Both the position numbers and the translations under genes were made by a program. The notes under the pieces are model-generated. The model saw only the letters and a program-made list of their open reading frames with translations. It had not been told where the DNA came from and did no database searches. 64,000 nucleotides of DNA, from NCBI GenBank assembly GCA_036788835.1, contig DAIQMR010000003.1, forward strand, positions 1 to 64,000, read 5' to 3'. Shown in pieces: positions 1-5,908 of the stretch. Source of the stretch: JALCSJ01 sp036788835 (GTDB lineage Bacteria > Bacillota > Negativicutes > Acidaminococcales > Acidaminococcaceae). Position 1 is the first letter of the stretch; every line of letters starts with the position of its first letter.

Positions 1-38
1 AGAAAAAAGGTGGATTAATAATCTTTGGTAGACAGTGA
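1..38 (+). CDS. 3' end of a C39-like peptidase family gene (partial)
   Basis: The window opens inside a reading frame ending KKGGLIIFGRQ, with its stop at 36-38. The same codons, the stop and the following hundred bases recur at 3631-3770, and a shorter version ends the reading frame at 9398-9661. From the better preserved copies I infer a papain-fold, C39-like peptidase family. The body of this copy is outside the window, so I cannot say whether it is intact. Confidence 0.5.
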   Translation, partial: KKGGLIIFGRQ

Positions 39-99
39 AACAAGGAGATAAAGGGATTAATGGGACCTAGACGTGCTAGAAAAATTAGTAATGGTAAAG

Positions 100-130
100 C
101 CTTCCGATGTTTTCGGAAGGTTTGTTTTTG
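100..130 (+). terminator. Rho-independent terminator
   Basis: A 7-bp stem (CCTTCCG with CGGAAGG) around an AT-rich loop is followed by a T-rich run. It closes the gene that ends at 38, and an almost identical copy follows the related gene end at 3668. Confidence 0.8.
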
Positions 131-197
131 TATCTAGCTAATTTTTCGTAAGTTGAATATAATATGAAGAAAAGAATGCATAAGGGGGAAAACTAAA

Positions 198-772
198 ATG
201 TATAAATTATGGAATGCTTTAAATGAGGCAAAAAAATATAAATGGGTGGAGTTGTCTCATCCTCTGAATAATATACTGCCAAAAATCTAATCTTTCCTTT
301 GTGCGTAATAGACATAACAGGGAAAGTTGCTGCAAATGATACCTATGGTGTTACTGTAGATGATATTAAATCCTACGAAGCTAGGTATGGAAACATTCCG
401 GAGGGTGCTTTTGTTGCTTTGCGGACAGATTGGTCAAAAAAGTGGCCGGATATGGATGCCTTGTCAGGAATAAAAGAAGATGAATCAGAGAATTTTCCGG
501 GATGGACCTTAGAGGCATTGAAATATATTTATGAAGAAAGAAAAGCTGCTGCCAATGGTCATGAAACAATGGATACTGATTCATCAGCCGGCGCAGCCAA
601 AGCAGGGGATTTAGTATGCGAAAGATACGTTCTGTCTAATCATAAATTGCAGGTGGAAGTCTTAACCAATCTTGATAAAGTAAGCCCCGCAGGCGCAGTG
701 GTTATAGTGTCGTATCCTAGAATAGAGGGGGCAACGGGGTTGCCTGCCAGAGTTTGGGCCATAACAGAATAG
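198..772 (+). pseudogene. Cyclase family protein (kynurenine-formamidase-like), internally deleted
   Basis: The first 30 codons (198-290, beginning MYKLWNALNEAKKYKWVELS, then a stop) match the start of metal-dependent cyclase family proteins. From about 290, in another frame, a 157-residue stretch carries the rest of the family, including LCVIDITGK, VALRTDWSKKWPD, the HETMDTDSS segment and a GATGLPARVWA tail. The piece that should lie between them, some 50 residues with the family's HxGTHxDxPxH metal-binding motif, is missing and the frame changes at the junction. I therefore read one inactivated gene rather than two. A purine-rich ribosome site (aaggggg) precedes the first ATG. The downstream part could still be translated from TTG 299, but it would lack its main metal site. 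Confidence 0.8.
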
Positions 773-792
773 ACGTGTTGCATTAAAAGTTA

Positions 793-831
793 CATAATTA
801 GCGGAGGTACGATATATTAATTCCGAAATCT
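793..831 (+). repeat. 39-bp dispersed repeat, copy 1
   Basis: This stretch matches 1342-1380 at 35 of 39 positions. The copies lie just upstream and just downstream of the secreted protein gene at 858. It is not coding as far as I can see, and its function is unknown. Confidence 0.75.
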
Positions 832-857
832 GATGAAAATACGAGGAGCGTGGTATT

Positions 858-1277
858 ATGAAAAAAATACTAGTAATGTTGCTTACTGCAGTTGTTTTAC
901 TTAATTTGCATATTATGAAAGCTACCGCTAATCCAATAATAACCAAGAGTTGTGAAGGAACATATACGTATTCTTATGGTAAAGACAAGGGCTGTGGCAC
1001 TCTTAACATTTTTTCCCAAGATGGAAAATTTATGTGTTCCATTGATTCAAATATCGGTGCACCATCTTACAATATGGCTATTGTTAAAAATAAGCCATGC
1101 ATAATCGAAAATAATAATATGTATTGCCGACCAGATAAATCAGACCGTAAGTTTGAGATTATCTTTCATGACAATTATGCAGATGTAAAGTATGTTTCTG
1201 GTAACTGGCGTGGCTATTTTGGCTGGAATGCCACTATTGAAGGGCGTTATTGGAAAACTGTGAAACAAGAAAAATAG
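858..1277 (+). CDS. Secreted cysteine-containing protein of unknown function
   Basis: A 139-residue protein that I do not recognise. Residues 1-24 form a typical export signal (two lysines, a leucine/valine core, then a likely cut near ATAN), so it is probably secreted or periplasmic. The mature part has five cysteines and many aromatic residues, with a GxxGYFGW segment near the end, suggesting a small beta-rich domain. The start is set by a GAGGAG-type ribosome site about 11 bases before ATG 858. It stands alone, with its own terminator downstream, inside a decayed region and between two copies of a 39-bp repeat. Confidence 0.7.
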   Translation: MKKILVMLLTAVVLLNLHIMKATANPIITKSCEGTYTYSYGKDKGCGTLNIFSQDGKFMCSIDSNIGAPSYNMAIVKNKPCIIENNNMYCRPDKSDRKFEIIFHDNYADVKYVSGNWRGYFGWNATIEGRYWKTVKQEK

Positions 1278-1285
1278 TTACAAAA

Positions 1286-1326
1286 AAAGCAGTGGGAAAT
1301 ATTAATCCCACTGCTTTATGTTTTTT
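1286..1326 (+). terminator. Rho-independent terminator
   Basis: A 12-bp perfect stem (AAAGCAGTGGGA with TCCCACTGCTTT) with an AT loop, followed by a run of T. It ends transcription of the secreted protein gene. Confidence 0.85.
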
Positions 1327-1341
1327 GTGCCCCCAAAGATG

Positions 1342-1380
1342 CATAATTAGCAGAGATACGATATACCAATTCCGAAATCT
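1342..1380 (+). repeat. 39-bp dispersed repeat, copy 2
   Basis: Second copy of the element at 793-831, with four differences. It is followed by a short AT-rich non-coding stretch. The 61-codon reading frame that crosses it has no ribosome site and no likely homology. Confidence 0.75.
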
Positions 1381-1680
1381 AGTGCATAACAATAAATTTC
1401 GGAGGACAATTATGGAGATTGTAAAGCAAATTTAATGTTTATAATAAAAGAAAATCATCTCTAGTACAACTATTTTGTGCCAAAATCCCAAAAACATTAT
1501 TTCGTGATAAAAAGCTAATATTATCCTATTAAAACGTGAAAAAATAGAAAAAACAGGCTATTTTTTCGTGATTAACATTAAAACTATGTATGCTGATATA
1601 AATCATGGCATAAAATTATCCGCCGGGAATATCGGAGCAACAGATACAATATATACATTTCCCTATTTCTGCAGTTTTCT

Positions 1681-1812
1681 AATAAAAAGGTATCTCAAAG
1701 AAAAGCAACGTATCTAGTTATGACAGCAGGAAGTGTAAATAAGGGAATTAAAAAAGTGTTCGATCCGAAAAACATCCTTAATCAGGGAAAGGTTTGCTAT
1801 TTCAGGGTTTAA
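1681..1812 (+). pseudogene. 3' remnant of a GlcD-type FAD-linked oxidase gene
   Basis: The frame ending at the stop 1810-1812 reads TYLVMTAGSVNKGIKKVFDP then KNILNQGKVC, the hallmark C-terminus of glycolate oxidase/D-lactate dehydrogenase (GlcD) proteins, whose ends usually read FDPxNILNPGK. Only about 40 codons remain. The stretch upstream (about 1440-1680) is AT-rich, interrupted by stops in all frames, and I see no recognisable oxidase sequence in it. The gene fragment ends directly at the tRNA-Leu fragment, so an insertion or deletion at that tRNA may have cut it. Confidence 0.75.
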
Positions 1813-1815
1813 AAG

Positions 1816-1860
1816 TCTAGTGGGTTTCCCGTGCAGGTTCAACTCCTGTCATCCGCACCA
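1816..1860 (+). other. 3' half of a tRNA-Leu (att-like site)
   Basis: The sequence starts with the 3' strand of an anticodon stem (TCTAG), followed by a variable arm (TGGGTTTCCCG), a T arm with the GGTTCAACTCC core, and the 3' acceptor strand CATCCGCACCA. This is the 3' half of a tRNA with a long variable arm, best matching tRNA-Leu. The 5' half (D arm and anticodon) is absent. Integrative elements that use tyrosine recombinases often leave such tRNA ends when they insert near the anticodon loop, so I infer a former attachment site. It is not a functional tRNA gene. Confidence 0.75.
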
Positions 1861-1869
1861 ATGAGTATC

Positions 1870-1896
1870 AGAGCCGTTGTAAAGGCTCTCAAAAAA
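1870..1896 (+). terminator. Terminator following the tRNA fragment
   Basis: AGAGCC and GGCTCT form a stem around an 8-base loop, followed by CAAAAAA. It lies where a tRNA gene terminator would, but lacks a T run on the plus strand, so it may be only a structural remnant. Confidence 0.35.
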
Positions 1897-1899
1897 GGG

Positions 1900-1942
1900 T
1901 GTCCACATAAACTCTAGTGGGAAATGTCCACCATTTGTCCAC
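1900..1942 (+). repeat. Three TGTCCAC direct repeats, possible integrase arm sites
   Basis: TGTCCAC occurs at 1900-1906, 1925-1931 and 1936-1942, within about 80 bases of the tRNA-Leu fragment. Short direct repeats beside a tRNA attachment site are the usual form of arm-type binding sites of tyrosine integrases. No integrase gene is present, so this is inference from position and pattern only. Confidence 0.4.
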
Positions 1943-1960
1943 CCTACATAAAAAAATAAG

Positions 1961-1992
1961 AAGCAGCTTCTTATACAGGGGCTGCTTTTTCT
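1961..1992 (+). terminator. Rho-independent terminator
   Basis: AAGCAGC and GCTGCTT form a stem around a 13-base loop, followed by TTTTCTTT. It separates the tRNA fragment from the toxin-antitoxin pair. Confidence 0.6.
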
Positions 1993-2024
1993 TTGTCTTT
2001 TGTTTGTGGCATATTTAGAGCATA

Positions 2025-2054
2025 TTGCGAAACACTTGCGTTTAGCAATATAAT
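2025..2054 (+). promoter_or_regulatory. Likely promoter of the toxin-antitoxin pair
   Basis: TTGCGA (2025-2030) and TATAAT (2049-2054) are 18 bases apart and lie upstream of the antitoxin start. The same stretch holds an inverted repeat, ATTGC (2024-2028) with GCAAT (2045-2049), which could be the operator for self-repression by the toxin-antitoxin complex. The operator role is inferred. Confidence 0.5.
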
Positions 2055-2088
2055 AGCATATACTTATGATAATAAGGAGGCGAGTAAT

Positions 2089-2394
2089 ATGACCAGAACA
2101 GCAAATATTTTTGTTAGAGTTGAGCCGGAAGTTAAAACTCAAGCTGAAAATGTGCTTAAAATATTGGGAATACCTATGTCCAATGCAGTAAGTATGTTCC
2201 TTAAACAAGTAGTTTTGCAAAAAGGCATTCCTTTTGAAATGAAGATCCCGGTTCAAAAGCCTCTGGCTCTTGGCTCAATGTCTAAGGAAGAACTAGATTC
2301 AGCTCTGCAAAAAGGTCTTGATGATATCAAAGAAGGTAGAGTGCATACATCTGCAGAAGTTAAGGCAGAGCTCAAAAGGAAATATGGCATATGA
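2089..2394 (+). CDS. RelB/DinJ family antitoxin
   Basis: A 101-residue antitoxin of a type II toxin-antitoxin pair. The N-terminal part (ANIFVRVEPEVKTQAENVLK, then LGIPMSNAVSMFLKQV) is the ribbon-helix-helix DNA-binding domain typical of RelB/DinJ, and the charged C-terminal half (SKEELDSALQKGLDDIKEGR) should wrap the toxin. ATG 2089 is chosen because an AAGGAGG site lies just before it; the frame is open further upstream but without a ribosome site. The toxin gene overlaps its last four bases. It should also bind its own promoter. Confidence 0.9.
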   Translation: MTRTANIFVRVEPEVKTQAENVLKILGIPMSNAVSMFLKQVVLQKGIPFEMKIPVQKPLALGSMSKEELDSALQKGLDDIKEGRVHTSAEVKAELKRKYGI

Positions 2395-2717
2395 AATGGA
2401 AAATAATTTATGCCATCGAAGCGGAAACAGACATTGATAATATATATGACTATATCGTATCAACATGGAATGATTTTGATGCAGCGAAGAATCTGGCAAG
2501 AAAAATTATAACAGCGGCAGATTCGTTGGAACAATTGCCGTTAAGGCACCAGATTTGGAATGAAGAGCCTTGGCAATCACAAGGAATTAGGTATTTTCCT
2601 GTGGAAAATTATATTATATTCTACATGGTAGATGAGAAGAAGTGCGTAGTCGATATTTTGCGCATTATATATGGTGGACAGGATATAAGCAAACAGGATG
2701 TAAGAACGGGACTTTGA
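2391..2717 (+). CDS. RelE/ParE family toxin
   Basis: A 108-residue protein of the RelE/ParE superfamily. It has the opening strand KWKIIYAIEAETDIDNIYDY, a central QGIRYFPVENYIIFYMVD strand pair and a final ILRIIYGGQD strand, the classic order for this fold. RelE-type members cut mRNA on the ribosome and ParE-type members poison gyrase; the sequence alone does not decide which, but YIIFYxVD...VxILRIIYG is common in both. Translation is coupled to the antitoxin through a four-base overlap. The pair lies between two copies of a tRNA-Leu 3' end, suggesting it came in with, or is left over from, an integrated element. Confidence 0.9.
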   Translation: MKWKIIYAIEAETDIDNIYDYIVSTWNDFDAAKNLARKIITAADSLEQLPLRHQIWNEEPWQSQGIRYFPVENYIIFYMVDEKKCVVDILRIIYGGQDISKQDVRTGL

Positions 2718-2733
2718 CCGAAATGGTGGTCAT

Positions 2734-2758
2734 GGTTCAACTCCTGTCATCCGCACCA
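2734..2758 (+). repeat. 25-bp copy of the tRNA-Leu 3' end (second att-like repeat)
   Basis: An exact repeat of 1836-1860: T-loop core GGTTCAACTCC through the CCGCACCA end. The variable-arm part upstream differs. Together the two copies bracket the toxin-antitoxin pair as a direct repeat about 900 bases apart. Confidence 0.8.
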
Positions 2759-2771
2759 TAAGCAGATTGCC

Positions 2772-2868
2772 GATTCGCTCACAAGCGATAGCGCAGTGAA
2801 GAATCGTGCCAAATCGCTTATGTCTAAGCCACGACGTGATAGGAGTGGCGTGACGAACTCAACATAAG
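2772..2868. repeat. Two adjacent imperfect palindromes
   Basis: The first has GATTC/GAATC (2772-2776, 2801-2805) and TCAC/GTGA arms around an AGCGATAGCGC core. The second has CTTATGT/ACATAAG outer arms (2817-2823, 2862-2868) around an inner CCAC/GTGG pair. This looks like a REP- or ERIC-type intergenic element. I see no gene between 2718 and 3213; the stretch holds these palindromes, a terminator and a 120-bp repeat. Confidence 0.6.
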
Positions 2869-2880
2869 CTTGATACAATG

Positions 2881-2916
2881 CCCAAACCCAGTGCTACTGT
2901 GGTTTGGGTGTTTTGT
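2881..2916 (+). terminator. Rho-independent terminator
   Basis: CCCAAACC and GGTTTGGG form an 8-bp stem around a 12-base loop, followed by TGTTTTGTT. Confidence 0.75.
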
Positions 2917-2950
2917 TATGTGGAAAAATACAGCTGCGAAGGAAAAATGG

Positions 2951-3070
2951 GAGAAAATTGGGAAATTCCAACACCCCCTTTGAGGAAAATGTGATAAAAA
3001 GCAAAGGTGTGGGAAAGTTACACCCCTAGGGGAAAACGGCTTGGTTAAGCCATTCTTTAAAGGCAGTAAT
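2951..3070 (+). repeat. About 120-bp dispersed repeat, copy 1
   Basis: Shares long blocks with 5099-5222, such as GCAAAGGTGTGGG, GAAAACGGC, TGGTTAAGC and TTTAAAGGCAGTAAT, in the same order and spacing. It has no open frame. Internal pieces (ACACCCC and GGTGTGGG) can pair, so it may form an RNA or DNA hairpin. Confidence 0.75.
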
Positions 3071-3213
3071 TTGGTGCTATGTCTAACAAGGCAATAGTAT
3101 TTTTCTTAAGGCTGTACAGATTTTTGTATATATTGGTATGCTATTCTCTTGCTATTGAATGAAATGAAAAAATATAAGATAATGTAAATAAATAGCTAGG
3201 GAGGAAAGTATAA

Positions 3214-3668
3214 ATGGACAATGTTTTTCTTGAAAGTGTGCCTGCTGAATATAAGGCTAAATATGTTAATGTTTTTCTTGAAAGTGTACTTGCTGAATAT
3301 AAGGCTAAATATGTTAGTGTATTTCGTAACTTTTATCCTGCCATGGGCAGTACCGGATTTCCGGAACGAAATCTGTCAGTGAATTTTTCTAAGGCTTTTG
3401 AAACAGTAGCAGCAAGTCGTGGCTACGATGTTTATAGCTGGTTTGAATTGCAAATGCGCGGGAACGGTAAAAAAGATGAAAATGGTAATAAGCATTGTGA
3501 TGCACTGATTGTAGACAATGGTTCTTGCTCATGGGTTATGAAAGACGTGAAGATTATGTTGCGGTTAAAGCAGTAACCTACGGAAGTTATGAATGGCTGT
3601 CTCTTGAGGAAATCTGGGACAGCGGCTATAAGAAAAAAGGTGGATTAATAATCTTTGGTAGACAGTGA
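3214..3668 (+). pseudogene. Chimeric gene remnant: nuclease-like 5' part joined to a C39-like peptidase 3' part
   Basis: From ATG 3214 (ribosome site GGGAGGAAA) an open frame runs 120 codons. Its middle (GSTGFPERNLSVNFSKAFE, then WFELQ and HCDALIVD) resembles the start of hypothetical, perhaps PD-(D/E)XK-like, proteins of Firmicutes. At about 3510 the DNA changes to sequence nearly identical to 9532-9680, but the coding frame of that part is shifted: in its proper frame it reads WFLLMGYERREDYVAVKAVT through LIIFGRQ with a stop at 3666-3668. The WFLLxGY and V..TYG.YEWLSLEEIW pattern fits C39-like papain-fold proteins, where the H of an HW motif is catalytic. The junction therefore joins two unrelated gene ends out of frame. 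The 5' part also contains a 48-bp tandem duplication. Confidence 0.65.
3223..3318 (+). repeat. 48-bp tandem duplication within the coding sequence
   Basis: Two units, 3223-3270 and 3271-3318, nearly identical and in frame. They encode VFLESVPAEYKAKYVN and VFLESVLAEYKAKYVS. The very high identity suggests a recent slippage or duplication event. Confidence 0.9.
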
Positions 3669-3770
3669 AACAAGGAGATAAAGGGGTTAATGGGACCCAG
3701 ACGTGCTAGAAAAATTAGGAATGATAAAGCCTTCCGATGTTTTCGGAAGGCTTGTTTATTAATATCTAAC
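3631..3770 (+). repeat. 140-bp duplicate of the window start
   Basis: Matches bases 1-140 with only a few differences, covering the end of a C39-like gene, its stop codon, a spacer and a terminator. The coding part also matches 9640-9670. Because the repeat runs through the stop and terminator, whole gene ends were duplicated rather than a conserved domain only. Confidence 0.9.
3730..3757 (+). terminator. Rho-independent terminator
   Basis: The same CCTTCCG/CGGAAGG hairpin as at 100-120, here followed by CTTGTTTATT. It lies between the chimeric remnant and the oppositely oriented oxidase gene. Confidence 0.7.
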
Positions 3771-3774
3771 TTAT

Positions 3775-4902
3775 TCATAATATCATCGTTTTTATGGCAT
3801 ATTCAGCAATTGCCAGGGAAGCAGTTAGACCGGGAGACTCAATGCCAACCAGATTAATTAGATTAGTCAATCCTCGGTTTTCTTCATTGCGGATGATGAA
3901 ATCTTTCCATGGCGCTCCGGGAGCCTGAATTTTAGGCCTAATCCCAGCCATATCATCATTCAAATCATCTTTTTCTACAAAAGGCAAATAACTGTGTGCT
4001 GCCTGATAAAATTCTTCCAGATGGTCATGGTTGACGCTGTAGTCTTCTTTAGAATTCACGTAGAAAGCATTAGGACCTAGTTTGCATAGACCATCTAGAC
4101 TTTTGGTAATGTGGATTCCTAATCCTTTAAGATTGTGCAGTGGTGGTGGATAGACTAAGTGATTCATAAGTCTTGATTTTCCTGGGCGTAGAGAAAAATA
4201 TTCTCCTTTTACCGGGTAAATACGATAACTCTCTTTGTCAATGTCTATGCCTAATTGCTGAGGAATAATGTCGCTATATAAACCAAGACAGTTAAATAAA
4301 ACACTGCATTCTATGATATCCTCACCAATGGGGTTGGCATAATGGATAATATATCCACGTTCAGATTTTTCCACCTGTTGAATTTTATGGGCATAGGCTA
4401 TCATGACACCATTATTTGTGGCTTCTCGTTCCAAGGACTGCATTAGTTCGTGAGCAGAAATAATACCGGTAGTTGCGGAGAACAAGGCCCCTGTGGCAAA
4501 AACATTGGGCTCCATAGTATTAACTTCTTCTTGTGTTAAATATTTTAGGCTGGGGACACCATTTCTTTTGCCTTGCTCATAGATGTTTTTTACAGCAGCT
4601 TCCTCTTCTTTATTTCGTGTAATAATGATTTTACCTAATTTCTGGTGGGAAATATGGTGCTTTGCACAGTAGGCGTAAAGCATACTATTACCTTTTACAC
4701 AAAGTTTGGCTTTAAGAGAGTCTGTGGGGTAATACATGCCACCATGAATAACTTCACTGTTACGGCCGGAAACTTCTTGTCCAAACTTCTCATGCTTTTC
4801 CATAAGAATGATTCCTTTATCAGGATACTGTCTGATGAGAGCTTCGGCTATGGCTAGACCTATTACTCCGCCACCGGCAATTACTACATCAATCTTATCC
4901 AT
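3775..4902 (-). CDS. LhgO-like FAD-dependent oxidoreductase (L-2-hydroxyglutarate oxidase family)
   Basis: A 375-residue flavoprotein of the DAO fold. The N-terminus has the FAD-binding GGGVIGLAIAEALI (GxGxxG type) followed by a glutamate at the end of the second strand (ILMEKH), and the SGRNSEVIHGGMYYP segment is the L-2-hydroxyglutarate oxidase family signature. The C-terminus has the second FAD contact GIESPGLTASLAIAEY. Family members oxidise L-2-hydroxyglutarate to 2-oxoglutarate or act on related 2-hydroxy acids; the substrate here is inferred only from the family. The start fits a GGGGTG site upstream of the ATG. It stands alone among decayed genes, facing the remnant at 3214-3668. Confidence 0.85.
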   Translation of the reverse strand: MDKIDVVIAGGGVIGLAIAEALIRQYPDKGIILMEKHEKFGQEVSGRNSEVIHGGMYYPTDSLKAKLCVKGNSMLYAYCAKHHISHQKLGKIIITRNKEEEAAVKNIYEQGKRNGVPSLKYLTQEEVNTMEPNVFATGALFSATTGIISAHELMQSLEREATNNGVMIAYAHKIQQVEKSERGYIIHYANPIGEDIIECSVLFNCLGLYSDIIPQQLGIDIDKESYRIYPVKGEYFSLRPGKSRLMNHLVYPPPLHNLKGLGIHITKSLDGLCKLGPNAFYVNSKEDYSVNHDHLEEFYQAAHSYLPFVEKDDLNDDMAGIRPKIQAPGAPWKDFIIRNEENRGLTNLINLVGIESPGLTASLAIAEYAIKTMIL

Positions 4903-5098
4903 CTAAACACCCCTTTAAATTCTATGTCTATACCAATGTACATAAACAAATGAGTAAGACCATCAGCTTTATGAGACAAGTATATAACACTTTTGTTTGT
5001 ATTCAAAGTGTAGATTTTGAAGTTAAGAAAGAAATGATCATATGGGAAGGTCACTTCTCAATATGGCTAGGTTTGAACTTCTAGGAGAAGAAAAAGTA

Positions 5099-5222
5099 TG
5101 GAAAATTGGGCAAAGTACTCACACCCCACCTTAGGGAAAAAAGGCAATTAGCAAAGGTGTGGGTAAAATGACACACCACTAGAGAAAACGGCGTGGTTAA
5201 GCTATTATTTAAAGGCAGTAAT
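5099..5222 (+). repeat. About 120-bp dispersed repeat, copy 2
   Basis: Second copy of the element at 2951-3070. The gap from 4903 to 5555 holds no gene: the likely leader of the minus-strand oxidase, this repeat, a small hairpin at 5236-5254 (GGCAAT with ATTGCTGCC) and the terminator at 5298. Confidence 0.75.
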
Positions 5223-5297
5223 GAAAGTTGCTTACGGCAATTATCATTGCTGCCTTATTTTAGTGCAACGAAGCAAGACGAGTCGTTTACGCATGAA

Positions 5298-5331
5298 AAA
5301 GCCGCTGGCGGGGAACCAGCGGCTTTCTCTA
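5298..5331 (+). terminator. Rho-independent terminator
   Basis: AAAGCCGCTGG and CCAGCGGCTTT form an 11-bp perfect stem around a 7-base loop, followed by CTCT. No gene directly upstream on the plus strand explains it, so the gene it once served may be lost. Confidence 0.7.
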
Positions 5332-5555
5332 AAAGGAAGTTGTTTATGATGATTTGATGGGAAGTGTAATAAAGAGGGGTAATCTTTACTACATCTTTAG
5401 TATAGTCGTAAATAGTGAAAAACAAAGGGCAAAATGGTGAAGAAATAGTGAAATGATTGGGGGCAGGGTACGGTGGGATGGTAGTTGGGGATGGTGGTCA
5501 AATGGAAGTCAGTGTGTGGAGGAAATGCCACAAATATGGTATACTGAAATTGTAA

Positions 5556-5636
5556 AATCACAACACAGAGGCTAATTGCAATCACCACCATGAACATAGT
5601 GAAGGCCACAATTGTGGCGGTCATTGTCACGAATAA
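5556..5636 (+). pseudogene. Remnant of a His/Cys-rich protein tail
   Basis: The frame between two stops (5553 and 5634) reads NHNTEANCNHHHEHSEGHNC then GGHCHE. Such histidine- and cysteine-rich ends are seen in metal-handling proteins (for example NifX/NifB-like and Mrp-like proteins). There is no start codon after the upstream stop, so on its own it cannot be translated normally. The G-rich stretch before it (5450-5520) could be the ruined body of the same gene. It lies directly upstream of a ferredoxin, which fits a former Fe-S or metal operon. Confidence 0.4.
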
Positions 5637-5707
5637 TTAGAATCTTATTCGTTTGTCACAAAAACAAAATTAATAAAATAGCAAATACGCAATATGGGGG
5701 TGTACTT

Positions 5708-5908
5708 ATGGCAGAAAAGAAGTACATGCAAGTAGACCTGGACAATTGTGTTGCTTGCGGGTCTTGTGAAAATGTATGCCCCAAGAAGGCAGCACAGGTA
5801 TACAAAGGGTGTTATGCCAAAGTTGACAGGGAACTCTGTGTTGGCTGTGGTTTATGTGCCAAGGCATGCCCAACTGGATGCATTACTCTTGTAAAGAGAG
5901 GTGCATGA
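5708..5908 (+). CDS. Small 2x[4Fe-4S] ferredoxin
   Basis: A 66-residue bacterial ferredoxin with two classic cluster motifs, CVACGSCENVCP and CVGCGLCAKACP, each of the CxxCxxCxxxCP form. It should carry electrons in the cytoplasm at low potential. ATG 5708 is used because GGGGGTG lies just upstream; a longer frame reaching back to 5612 has no ribosome site. The next gene, encoding a membrane Fe-S protein, starts within its stop codon region, so the two are translationally coupled and probably exchange electrons. Confidence 0.92.
   Translation: MAEKKYMQVDLDNCVACGSCENVCPKKAAQVYKGCYAKVDRELCVGCGLCAKACPTGCITLVKRGA

Noticed and set aside
1250..1435. 61-codon frame downstream of the secreted protein gene
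   Set aside because: It has no ribosome site, runs through a terminator and a repeat, and shows no protein-like composition.
1849..2256. 135-codon minus-strand frame across the antitoxin promoter
   Set aside because: It is the mirror of the RelB coding sequence and the tRNA fragment. I checked it as a possible integrase end but it shows no integrase motifs.
5397..5630. 77-codon minus-strand frame with a hydrophobic start
   Set aside because: Probably a shadow of the degenerate His-rich region on the plus strand; no ribosome site.
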